From Alphaproteobacteria bacterium (GTDB lineage Bacteria > Pseudomonadota > Alphaproteobacteria > RF32 > CAG-239), in assembly GCA_017961285.1 (NCBI GenBank), contig JAGCXO010000034.1, forward strand, positions 1 to 36,280: a stretch of 36,280 bases of DNA, written 5' to 3'. Under the pieces are notes generated by a model. That model saw only the letters and a list, made by a program, of their open reading frames with translations, was not told where the DNA came from and ran no database searches. A program made the position numbers and the translations under genes. Below, piece after piece: positions 15,748-23,055 of the stretch. Each line of letters opens with the position of its first letter. The stretch's first letter is position 1.

Positions 15748-16332
15748 CTATTTTATTGTTTGAATAAATTTTTCTAATGCTCTATGGCGGTGGGACAGGG
15801 TGTTTTTTATATCATCACCGAGTTCGGCAAAAGTTTTTTCGTATCCTTCGGGGATGAAAATCGGATCATAACCAAAACCACTATTTCCCTGGGGTTCAAA
15901 TGCAATTTTTCCATCCACGCGACCTTCAAAGATTGATGTTTTTTTGTTGGGAACAGCAAAAGCAATACAACATGAAAAATGGGCCTTACGACTTTTTGAT
16001 TTTGATTGCTCTATTTCTTCTAAAAGTTTTTGCATACCTAGCTTAAAGTCGCGGTTTGGAGCATAACGTGCAGAATATATTCCGGGGCGGCCTTTCAGGG
16101 CATCTACACATAATCCGGAATCGTCGGCTAAACAAGGAAGTCCGCACATAAGGCTGGTTGTTTCGGCTTTGATTTTGGCATTTTCAGAAAAAGTTGTTCC
16201 TGTTTCTTCAATGTCCCCTATGTTAAGGTCTGCAGATGAAATAACTTCAATATTGAATGGTTTTAACAGAGATTTTATTTCATTTATTTTGCCCTGATTA
16301 TGACTGGCGACAATAATTTTTGTTATTTTCAT
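15748..16332 (-). CDS. rdgB: XTP/dITP diphosphatase (RdgB/HAM1 family)
   Basis: RdgB hydrolyses non-canonical purine triphosphates (dITP, XTP, ITP) to monophosphates and so keeps damaged bases out of DNA and RNA. The family landmarks are present: ASHNQGKINEI (residues 9-19), LADDSGLCVDALKGRPGIYS with the catalytic acidic pair, FGYDPIFIPEGYEKTFAEL and the C-terminal SHRHRAL. The 194-residue length is usual. It begins directly after the rph stop without a gap, and addB follows ten bases later. rph-rdgB pairing is widespread in bacteria, and here it is placed ahead of DNA repair genes. Confidence 0.97.
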   Translation of the reverse strand: MKITKIIVASHNQGKINEIKSLLKPFNIEVISSADLNIGDIEETGTTFSENAKIKAETTSLMCGLPCLADDSGLCVDALKGRPGIYSARYAPNRDFKLGMQKLLEEIEQSKSKSRKAHFSCCIAFAVPNKKTSIFEGRVDGKIAFEPQGNSGFGYDPIFIPEGYEKTFAELGDDIKNTLSHRHRALEKFIQTIK

Positions 16333-17046
16333 TTATTTTACTCCAAGAGCTTCTTTTTGTTTTGTAATGAGTTGAGCTATTCCATCTTTGGCGAGCTTTA
16401 GCAAATCATAAAAGTCGGCTTCTTCAAAAGGGTTTTCTTCGGCGGTTCCTTGAATTTCTACGATTTTTCCGCTTTCGGTAATAACAAAATTCATATCAAC
16501 TTGCGCATTTGAATCTTCGTCATAATCGACATCAATTATTTTATTGCCGGAATTTATATCGCAAGAAACGGCAGCAACAAATTCGGAGATAGGATTGTTT
16601 TTAATTTTTTTGTTGGCTATTAACCATTGCATGGCTTGATATAATGCTACGAATCCGCCAGTTATTGAAGCGGTTCTGGTGCCTCCGTCGGCAATAATTA
16701 CGTCACAATCAATGCAGATTGATATATCTTTTATTTTGGTTAAATCAACAACAGCACGTAAAGAACGACCTATCAAGCGTTGAATTTCTTGGGTTCTGCC
16801 GGATGGTTGCTTGTTTTCTCTGGGGGTGCGTTGGCGATTGGAACGTGGCAACATGCTATATTCTGCAGTTATCCAGCCACGATTTTGTCCTTTCAGCCAT
16901 GCCGGGACTTTTTCTTCGATGCTTGCCGTGCAAATAACCTGGGTGTTGCCGAATTTTACCAAACAGGAGCCTTCGGCGTAGGGGTTGCAGTTAGGGATGA
17001 TTTCAATGTTTCGTAATTGATTATTTTCTCTTTTGTTATTACGCAT
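16333..17046 (-). CDS. rph: ribonuclease PH
   Basis: RNase PH trims the 3' ends of tRNA precursors by phosphorolysis. The 237-residue frame shows VKFGNTQVICTASIEEKVP, then the GWITAEYSMLPRSNRQR segment followed by GRTQEIQRLIGRSLRA with the phosphate-binding arginine. Next come DCDVIIADGGTRTASITGG and the aspartates of IIDVDYDEDSNAQVDMNFV needed for metal binding. The length is typical. It is the first gene of the rph-rdgB-addB-addA run. The 96 bases upstream, back to typA, hold the typA terminator and presumably the promoter, for which I see no strong match. Confidence 0.97.
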   Translation of the reverse strand: MRNNKRENNQLRNIEIIPNCNPYAEGSCLVKFGNTQVICTASIEEKVPAWLKGQNRGWITAEYSMLPRSNRQRTPRENKQPSGRTQEIQRLIGRSLRAVVDLTKIKDISICIDCDVIIADGGTRTASITGGFVALYQAMQWLIANKKIKNNPISEFVAAVSCDINSGNKIIDVDYDEDSNAQVDMNFVITESGKIVEIQGTAEENPFEEADFYDLLKLAKDGIAQLITKQKEALGVK

Positions 17047-17110
17047 ATTTTGTTGCCTTTGAAAATTGTTATTGCCGATATTTTAGAATAGTTTATCAGG
17101 CTAAGCAATA

Positions 17111-17137
17111 AAAAACCGGAATTTTATTCCGGTTTTT
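17111..17137 (-). terminator. terminator downstream of typA
   Basis: AAAAACCGGAAT (17111-17122) and ATTCCGGTTTTT (17126-17137) form a perfect 12-base-pair stem with a three-base loop. It lies six bases beyond the typA stop, and on the minus strand the stem ends in a U run. Confidence 0.85.
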
Positions 17138-17142
17138 ATTAT

Positions 17143-18960
17143 TTACTCTGTTTTTATTCCAGCGCGTTTGCGTTGTATGGGGTCCAAGATTCTTTTACGT
17201 AAACGAATTGTTTTTGGAGTTACTTCCAAAAGCTCGTCATCTTGAATATAAGAAAGCCCTTCTTCTAATGACATGCGACGTGGCGGTGTCAGACTGATGG
17301 CTTCATCTTTGCCGGCAGCTCGAATATTTGTTAGTTGCTTTGAGCGACAAGGGTTAACTTCTATGTCGTTGGGTTTTGTATGTTCGCCGATTATCATACC
17401 GACATAAACAGGAACATTCGGATCAATAAACATTGGACCCCTGTCTTCAAGTTTCCAGAGAGAATAAGCAATAGCGGTGCCATCTTCGCTGGAAATTATA
17501 ACCCCATTTCTACGACCGGCAATTTCTCCTTTATAAGGTTCATAGTCATAAAAACTGCGGTTCATAATACCGGTACCGTGGGTATCGGTCAAAAATTCGG
17601 AGTGGTAGCCGATGAGGCCTCTGGTTGGGGCATGAAAAATCAGGCGAACTTTATTGCCTGCTTGTGCAGGAATCATCTCGATAAGTTCGGCACGGCGAGT
17701 ACCCATTTTTTCGACGACAGTGCCGGAAAATTCATCATCGACATCAACAACAACTTCATCAATCGGCTCTAATAATTGTCCATTTTCATCTTTTTTGAAG
17801 ACAACACGAGGACGAGAGATTGAAAGCTCAAAGCCTTCGCGGCGCATTGTTTCGATTAGAACACCTAATTGCAATTCTCCGCGACCGGCAACTTCAAAAG
17901 CATCAGAGCTTTTGGTCGGGCTTATTTTTAATGCAATATTGCCTTCGGCTTCTTTTTGCAGGCGTTCGGCAATTACGCGAGAGGTAACTTTTTCTCCTTC
18001 TCTTCCTGCAAGAGGGGAATCGTTGACAGCAAAAGTCATTATTAAAGTCGGAGGGTCAATAGGTTGCGCTTTTATGGCTTCGGTGACTGAAAAGTCGCAA
18101 ATTGTATCAGCAACAGTGCCTTTGGCAACACCGGCAATAGCTACGATATCACCAGCATGAGCTTCTTCTAAGCTTTGGCGGGTTAAGCCGCGAAAAGCCA
18201 TAATTTTGGTGATGCGAAAACGTTCAATTTCTTTGTTGTCTTGTGATAGAACTTTAACCGTATCGCCGGCTTTTATGCTGCCGGAGTGGATTTTTCCTGT
18301 GAGCATGCGACCAATAAATTTGTCTGCCTCTAAGGTTGTTGCAAGCATTGAAAATGGTTTGTCCGGATAGCATATCGGAGCGGAAACTTTGGAGAGAATT
18401 AAGTCGAATAGAACGCTTAGATCTTTCTTTTCTTCGGAAAGGTCTTTTACGGCCCAGCCATTGCGGCCGGAAGCATAGAGAATCGGAAAATCAAGCTGTT
18501 CATCAGTGGCGTTTAGACTTACAAAAAGGTCAAAAACTTCGTTTAACACTTCATCTACGCGGGCATCGGGTTTGTCGGCTTTATTGATGACAACAATAGG
18601 TTTTAAGCCAACTTTTAAGGCTTTGCCAAGCACAAATTTGGTTTGGGGCATTGGGCCTTCGGAGCTGTCAACAAGCAGGATAACACCGTCAACCATCGAT
18701 AAAATGCGCTCAACTTCGCCGCCAAAATCGGCGTGTCCCGGGGTGTCAACAATGTTTATTCTAACACCTTTCCATTCCACGGAGGTGCATTTTGAGAGGA
18801 TTGTAATACCGCGTTCACGTTCAAGCTCGTTTGAGTCCATGGCGCAAGTTTCTACTTTTTGATTGTCGCGAAAGGTGCCGCTTTGTTTGAGCAAGCCATC
18901 GACGAGAGTTGTCTTGCCGTGGTCGACGTGGGCAATAATCGCAATATTTCTAAGCTCCAT
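17143..18960 (-). CDS. typA: ribosome-associated translational GTPase TypA/BipA
   Basis: TypA (BipA) is an EF-G-like GTPase that binds ribosomes and supports subunit assembly, especially under cold or other stress. The G domain begins at once: AHVDHGKTTLVDGLL (residues 10-24), the switch I region ERERGIT, DTPGHADFGGEVERIL and NKADKP. Domain 2 (EF-Tu-like) and the EF-G-like domains III and V follow, then the TypA-specific C-terminal domain with the stretch TNIRAAGKDEAISLTPP. The 605-residue length is normal. It stands alone between the ferredoxin terminator and its own terminator, so it is probably a single-gene transcript. Confidence 0.98.
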   Translation of the reverse strand: MELRNIAIIAHVDHGKTTLVDGLLKQSGTFRDNQKVETCAMDSNELERERGITILSKCTSVEWKGVRINIVDTPGHADFGGEVERILSMVDGVILLVDSSEGPMPQTKFVLGKALKVGLKPIVVINKADKPDARVDEVLNEVFDLFVSLNATDEQLDFPILYASGRNGWAVKDLSEEKKDLSVLFDLILSKVSAPICYPDKPFSMLATTLEADKFIGRMLTGKIHSGSIKAGDTVKVLSQDNKEIERFRITKIMAFRGLTRQSLEEAHAGDIVAIAGVAKGTVADTICDFSVTEAIKAQPIDPPTLIMTFAVNDSPLAGREGEKVTSRVIAERLQKEAEGNIALKISPTKSSDAFEVAGRGELQLGVLIETMRREGFELSISRPRVVFKKDENGQLLEPIDEVVVDVDDEFSGTVVEKMGTRRAELIEMIPAQAGNKVRLIFHAPTRGLIGYHSEFLTDTHGTGIMNRSFYDYEPYKGEIAGRRNGVIISSEDGTAIAYSLWKLEDRGPMFIDPNVPVYVGMIIGEHTKPNDIEVNPCRSKQLTNIRAAGKDEAISLTPPRRMSLEEGLSYIQDDELLEVTPKTIRLRKRILDPIQRKRAGIKTE

Positions 18961-19032
18961 CTTTTTTCTTTCGTTGTATAAATTGTTGTTATTTTAGGCG
19001 CACAATAGCACAAGAACTGTTGTTTGCAAGAA

Positions 19033-19062
19033 AAAAATCAGCCCTAAAAGGCTGATTTTTTA
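19033..19062 (-). terminator. terminator downstream of the ferredoxin gene
   Basis: AAAAAATCAGCC (19033-19044), loop CTAAAA, GGCTGATTTTTT (19051-19062): a perfect 12-base-pair stem 22 bases beyond the ferredoxin stop, with a U run on the minus strand. It also isolates typA from upstream transcription. Confidence 0.85.
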
Positions 19063-19084
19063 TAGGGTTTATTTAGAATAGAAA

Positions 19085-19324
19085 TTATTCATTAGCATTT
19101 GGCCATTTTTTTGCATTTTCAGCATTGAAGGCAACCCATTTCGGATCGGCATCTTCTTCGGTGCTGATAGCTTCTTGCGGGCATTCAGAAATGCAAACGC
19201 CGCAGCTGATGCAAGTGTCAGGATCTACTACGAGCTGGGTATCTCCCTCGTGAAAAGCGTCTACAGGGCAAACGTCTGCGCAAGATTTACATTTGATGCA
19301 ATTGTCATTAACAACAGAAACCAT
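19085..19324 (-). CDS. 2[4Fe-4S] ferredoxin (FdxA-like)
   Basis: A 79-residue electron carrier of the cytoplasm. Two complete CX2CX2CX3CP motifs are seen: cysteines 9, 12, 15 and 19 ([16 protein letters not shown]) and cysteines 38, 41, 44 and 48 ([16 protein letters not shown]). Both sites should therefore carry [4Fe-4S] clusters. The C-terminal tail ([16 protein letters not shown]) resembles that of proteobacterial FdxA, yet FdxA usually has a 7Fe arrangement in which the first motif is altered. This product differs in that point. It has its own terminator. Upstream is a short palindrome (19359-19374) that could be an operator. Confidence 0.95.
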   Translation of the reverse strand: MVSVVNDNCIKCKSCADVCPVDAFHEGDTQLVVDPDTCISCGVCISECPQEAISTEEDADPKWVAFNAENAKKWPNANE

Positions 19325-19358
19325 TATTTATCTCCTTAAAGGTTGTTTATTCAGTGCT

Positions 19359-19374
19359 AAATCTATACAGATTT
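19359..19374. promoter_or_regulatory. palindrome upstream of the ferredoxin gene (possible operator)
   Basis: AAATCT-ATAC-AGATTT is a perfect six-base inverted repeat with a four-base centre, 35 bases upstream of the ferredoxin ATG. It overlaps a weak -10-like TATAGA on the minus strand. No regulator can be named. Confidence 0.35.
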
Positions 19375-19486
19375 GCAATAAAATCAAGTAAAAAATAAAA
19401 AGAGTTAGAAAACTGTTGCATTTTGGACAAAAAAGTTTTATGTAGCAATAGTAAATTGTAAATTATTGATTTTAAATTATATAGTT

Positions 19487-19879
19487 ATGAAAGTAGAACA
19501 AGAAAAAAGCGGTCTTTATATCAAAGGATCGGCAGAGGTTTATCATTCTGTGACATACCTTTACGGGTATCAGAGATTTTTCGGTTTTTCTGTTGACGGC
19601 TCATATTATAAGCTGGAAGAAAAACAAGATGAAGAATCTAAAACAACAAATAAGCTCTGGGAGGTTTCAAAAGAAGATTTTGAAGCTATGATGGCTCGCT
19701 TTTGCCAAATGACTAAGCACTGGCGAAGCAAGAAGAACCAGAAGATTTGTCGTGATGATTATTGTGACCAGGTGGTGGAGTTTTATCATGGATGTAAAAA
19801 GCAACTCTGCCTCAGGAAAAATGATGTATCTGTTTTTACGGAAAATTCTTTTAAACAAATGCTAGATTCCATAAATTAA
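19487..19879 (+). CDS. hypothetical protein, first of a tandem pair
   Basis: I do not recognise this protein. From the ATG at 19487 it has 130 residues (a TTG at 19466 would add seven). It has no signal peptide or membrane segment, is rich in K, E, Y and W, and contains six cysteines, three of them in the region KICRDDYCDQ and YHGCKKQLC. The middle reads LWEVSKEDFEAMMARF, which resembles LAEISKETFDRALEGY in the next gene, so the two may be distant paralogues. No ribosome-binding site is visible upstream (the region is ATATAGTT). Its neighbours are a ferredoxin on the other strand and htpG. Coding likelihood is good because of its length, its six-base spacing to the next gene and a terminator after the pair. 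Confidence 0.6.
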   Translation: MKVEQEKSGLYIKGSAEVYHSVTYLYGYQRFFGFSVDGSYYKLEEKQDEESKTTNKLWEVSKEDFEAMMARFCQMTKHWRSKKNQKICRDDYCDQVVEFYHGCKKQLCLRKNDVSVFTENSFKQMLDSIN

Positions 19880-19885
19880 ATTATT

Positions 19886-20284
19886 ATGATTACTTATGAA
19901 AAGCTTACATGCAGCATTTTAGGGTTGCAAGGGAAATTTCCGCTTACGTATATTGCCGGAATTGAAAAAACCAGTATATACAATGAGGTTGCCCTCTTTG
20001 AGGCGGATCACGTTTTGTATATTTGGAAGGAGCTCCGGTTTCGGGGAATAACTTGGCGCTCGTTAGCCGAAATTTCCAAAGAAACCTTTGATCGGGCGCT
20101 TGAAGGCTATAAACGCTTGGAAAGCTCCCCTCAAGGAAAATCAAGATACAGGAATTTGTATTTTGATGCCGTTGTCAGCGGAGGGGATTATTTTCCTTTG
20201 TTGATAGACAAATGTGTCGGACTGGACCTAAAGACAGATAACAAATTTCGCCAGACAATTGAGAAAATGTTGGAAGAACGGTAG
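19886..20284 (+). CDS. hypothetical protein, second of a tandem pair
   Basis: An unrecognised soluble protein of 132 residues with no signal peptide or membrane segment. It starts six bases after the preceding gene and ends eight bases before a terminator, so the two form a small transcript. The central segment LAEISKETFDRALEGYKRL is shared in outline with the first gene of the pair. Its base composition is visibly less AT-rich than its neighbours (for example GATCGGGCGCTTGAAGG and GCCGTTGTCAGCGGAGG), which may mean it came by transfer. No Shine-Dalgarno is visible before ATG, as for its partner. Function is unknown. Confidence 0.6.
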   Translation: MITYEKLTCSILGLQGKFPLTYIAGIEKTSIYNEVALFEADHVLYIWKELRFRGITWRSLAEISKETFDRALEGYKRLESSPQGKSRYRNLYFDAVVSGGDYFPLLIDKCVGLDLKTDNKFRQTIEKMLEER

Positions 20285-20291
20285 AATTTTG

Positions 20292-20322
20292 AGGGCTTGA
20301 GTGAAAACTCGGCCCTTTTTTT
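20292..20322 (+). terminator. terminator after the hypothetical pair
   Basis: AGGGC (20292-20296) pairs with GCCCT (20312-20316), and GAGT (20299-20302) pairs with ACTC (20307-20310) around a GAAA tetraloop. Seven T bases follow (20316-20322). It is a classical Rho-independent terminator, on the plus strand, 8 bases beyond the second gene. Confidence 0.85.
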
Positions 20323-20332
20323 GTGCGTTGCA

Positions 20333-20361
20333 CTTGCGATGGCGTTTTTTTATCCCCATAT
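20333..20361 (+). promoter_or_regulatory. heat-shock sigma factor (RpoH/sigma-32)-type promoter of htpG
   Basis: CTTGCG (20333-20338) and CCCCATAT (20354-20361) are separated by 15 bases, matching the RpoH consensus CTTGAA ... CCCCATNT with one strong and one partial box. It lies just upstream of htpG, a known heat-shock gene. A TATAAT at 20359-20364 overlaps the -10, so a housekeeping sigma factor could also read it. Confidence 0.65.
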
Positions 20362-20392
20362 AATAGGTAATGAAAAAACAAAGGAGATTGCC

Positions 20393-22237
20393 ATGAGTGA
20401 AAAAATGAATTTTAAGGCCGAAGTTAATAAAATGCTGAATATTGTGGTTAATTCGCTTTATTCAGAAAAGTATATATTTTTACGCGAACTTATATCTAAT
20501 GCGTCTGATGCTTGCGATAAACTGAAATATTTGATGCTGACGAATCCGAAAGCAGCTAAAAATAATGGCGAGTTAAAAATTGTGATTACTCCTAATGCAG
20601 AAGAAAATACGTTAAAAATTGCCGATAACGGAATCGGTATGAACAAAGATGATTTGATAAATCATTTGGGAACAATTGCAAAATCTGGAACATCGGACTT
20701 TGTGGCTGATATGAAAGAAAACGGTTCGGCAGTTGATTTAATCGGGCAATTTGGTGTTGGTTTTTATTCAGCTTTTATGGTTGCGGATAAAGTTGAAATT
20801 GTGACCAAGAAAGCCGGAGAAGAAAAGGCTTATAAATGGGTTTCTGACGGCATCGACGGTTTTGAAATTGAGGAGACGCAAAAAGATGAAATCGGGACGG
20901 AGATAAAGCTCTTTTTGAAAAAAGAGGATAAGGATTTTACCGATACAATTTATTTACGCCACTTGATAACGACATATTCTGACCATATCAGTTATCCTAT
21001 ATATTTGAATTTGGGAAAAGATGGTGAAGAAAAGATAAATCAGGGATTGGCTTTATGGGCACGCAATAAGAGCGAGATTACAAAGGAGCAGTATAAAGAC
21101 TTTTATCAACATATTTCTCATAATTTTGATGAACCGTGGCTGACAATGCATTTTAAGGCCGAGGGAAATATTGAATATTCTGCATTGTTATATATTCCAT
21201 CACAACAGCCGTATGATCTTTTTCAACCTGATAAGAAGCAAGGCTTAAAATTATATGTAAATAAGGTTTTTGTTTCGGATAAGGTAGAAGAATTGATGCC
21301 GAATTATTTGCGCTTTGTAAAAGGTGTGGTTGATTCCTCAGATTTGCCGCTGAATATTTCTCGTGAGATGTTGCAACAAAATATTTTGATAGAAAAAATT
21401 AAGCACGGAATTGTTTCCAGATTGTTGAAAGATTTGAAAAAGCGTGCTGAAAAATATGATGATTATATTAAGTTTTGGAACAATTTCGGAATTGTTTTGA
21501 AAGAGGGCATCTATGAGGATTTTGCCAACAGAGAAGAGATTGCGGCATTGTCTTTATTTGCTTCTACAAAGACAAAAGATAAGCTGACAACGCTTGATGC
21601 TTATATTGAGCGTATGCCGAAAGAACAACAGGAAATTTATTATATTACCGGTGATGATGTTAATATATTGGCAAATAATCCGCAATTAGAGGTGTTTAAG
21701 CAAAAAGGAATCGAGGTTTTGCTTCTTGTTGATCCGATAGATGAATTTTGGACTCAAATGTTGCTTAATTATAAGGGAAAAACGATAAAACATATTGCAC
21801 AGGCCAGTGCAGAACTCAATTTTGATAGAAAGGAGCAAAAGGCGGACCAAAAGCAGTTTGACAAGTTGATAAGCGAGATGTCTGCTTGGTTTAAGGATGA
21901 TGTGGCAAAAGTAGAAGGAACAGAAAAGTTGACATCAAGTCCGGTCAGTTTGACAACGGAAAAGGGACAGATGAATATTCATTTGGAACGCTTGATGCGT
22001 AATCATCAGCAGCAGACTGCTTTTACTTCTTCAAGAATTTTAGAGATTAATCCTTATCATCCGTTGATTATTAAAATGGCGGAGGCGCTTGATAATAAAA
22101 GTAAAAAGAGTGAAGTTGAGAAAGTGGCTAAAATTTTGCTTGATCAGGCGAAAATTGCTGAAGGTGAGCCAATTAAGGATCCGTCTTTTTATTCGGCAAC
22201 CATTAGTGATTATATATTGAAAAGTTTTTCAAATTAG
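20393..22237 (+). CDS. htpG: molecular chaperone HtpG (Hsp90)
   Basis: HtpG is the bacterial Hsp90, an ATP-driven cytoplasmic dimer that helps fold client proteins. The Bergerat ATP-binding fold is plain: ELISNASDACDKL, ADNGIGM, GTIAKSGTSDF and GQFGVGFYSAFMVADKV. The middle domain contains the catalytic region NISREMLQQN, and a C-terminal dimerisation domain follows. The ATG at 20393 is chosen because AAGGAG lies six bases before it and the product then starts MSEKMNFKAEV, the family start; a longer frame from TTG at 20297 crosses the terminator and promoter. The product is 614 residues, slightly shorter than the E. coli protein (624). A heat-shock-type promoter precedes it. Its end overlaps rsmA by nine bases, tail to tail. 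Confidence 0.97.
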   Translation: MSEKMNFKAEVNKMLNIVVNSLYSEKYIFLRELISNASDACDKLKYLMLTNPKAAKNNGELKIVITPNAEENTLKIADNGIGMNKDDLINHLGTIAKSGTSDFVADMKENGSAVDLIGQFGVGFYSAFMVADKVEIVTKKAGEEKAYKWVSDGIDGFEIEETQKDEIGTEIKLFLKKEDKDFTDTIYLRHLITTYSDHISYPIYLNLGKDGEEKINQGLALWARNKSEITKEQYKDFYQHISHNFDEPWLTMHFKAEGNIEYSALLYIPSQQPYDLFQPDKKQGLKLYVNKVFVSDKVEELMPNYLRFVKGVVDSSDLPLNISREMLQQNILIEKIKHGIVSRLLKDLKKRAEKYDDYIKFWNNFGIVLKEGIYEDFANREEIAALSLFASTKTKDKLTTLDAYIERMPKEQQEIYYITGDDVNILANNPQLEVFKQKGIEVLLLVDPIDEFWTQMLLNYKGKTIKHIAQASAELNFDRKEQKADQKQFDKLISEMSAWFKDDVAKVEGTEKLTSSPVSLTTEKGQMNIHLERLMRNHQQQTAFTSSRILEINPYHPLIIKMAEALDNKSKKSEVEKVAKILLDQAKIAEGEPIKDPSFYSATISDYILKSFSN

Positions 22238-23053
22238 TTTTGAAAGAGCAAGAAATTGAAGAGGTGTAACTTCTTCTGCGCGCATGGTTTCTTCTATGCC
22301 GGCTTGTTCGAGCTTTGGCGAAATGTTGCTGAGCGATTTTAGGCTTTGGCGTAACATTTTGCGGCGCTGCCCGAAAGCTAAAGAAGTTATTTTTTCTATC
22401 TTGCCTATTTCTTGTGCTGATATAGCTTGTTCTAAAGGAGTGAAAAGCAAGACTGTTGACCATATTTTTGGTGCAGGAGTGAAACATTCCGGATTTAAAT
22501 CCATCAGTTTTTGAATATTGCAAGTCAGTTGCGCAATAACAGACACTCTTCCATAGTCCTTGCAACAGGTTGGTGCGGTTATGCGTTCAGCTACTTCTTT
22601 TTGGAACATCAGGGTTAAGGCAGAATATTCTTTTATTTGCAGGAGCCATTTAATCAACAGAGGAACAGATATGTTATAAGGAAGATTGCTTATTATTTGT
22701 CGTGGAGAGCGGCAAAGAGTAGATGTGTCATGAGTTAGAGCATCTGTGTTTATAATATTTAGGGGGCAATCACATTCGTTTTTGAGGTCTTGCATAATTT
22801 GAATACAACGCGAATCCATTTCAACAACACTTAGTGAGTGCGGATTTGCTTTTAGGATTGAACGAGTTAGTCCTCCGGGGCCGGGGCCGATTTCGATAAT
22901 GTTTTGGGAGCTGAAATCGGGGATTTTTTGGTGAGCTAAACTTAACCGAATTATTTTGTCGGTTATATTGCTATCAAGCAGGAAGTTTTGTCCCAGTGAT
23001 TTATTGGCGGTCAAACCATAAAAGTCAATAACTTCACGCAGAGAAGGGAGCAT
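22229..23053 (-). CDS. rsmA: 16S rRNA (adenine1518-N6/adenine1519-N6) dimethyltransferase RsmA (KsgA)
   Basis: RsmA dimethylates two adjacent adenines in the loop of helix 45 of 16S rRNA, late in small-subunit assembly, with S-adenosylmethionine. Seen: the start region NKSLGQNFLLDSNI (residues 17-30), the SAM site IIEIGPGPGGLTRSIL (52-67) and the catalytic NLPY (122-125). The 274-residue length is typical. It follows surA after two bases, the usual alphaproteobacterial position at the end of an lptD-surA-(pdxA)-ksgA cluster, here without pdxA. The convergent htpG overlaps its end. Confidence 0.97.
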   Translation of the reverse strand: MLPSLREVIDFYGLTANKSLGQNFLLDSNITDKIIRLSLAHQKIPDFSSQNIIEIGPGPGGLTRSILKANPHSLSVVEMDSRCIQIMQDLKNECDCPLNIINTDALTHDTSTLCRSPRQIISNLPYNISVPLLIKWLLQIKEYSALTLMFQKEVAERITAPTCCKDYGRVSVIAQLTCNIQKLMDLNPECFTPAPKIWSTVLLFTPLEQAISAQEIGKIEKITSLAFGQRRKMLRQSLKSLSNISPKLEQAGIEETMRAEEVTPLQFLALSKLI

Positions 23054-23055
23054 AG

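Noticed and set aside
20297..20392. Longer htpG start at TTG 20297
   Set aside because: The extension begins inside the terminator of the previous gene and spans the htpG promoter; ATG at 20393 has an ideal AAGGAG and matches the family start.
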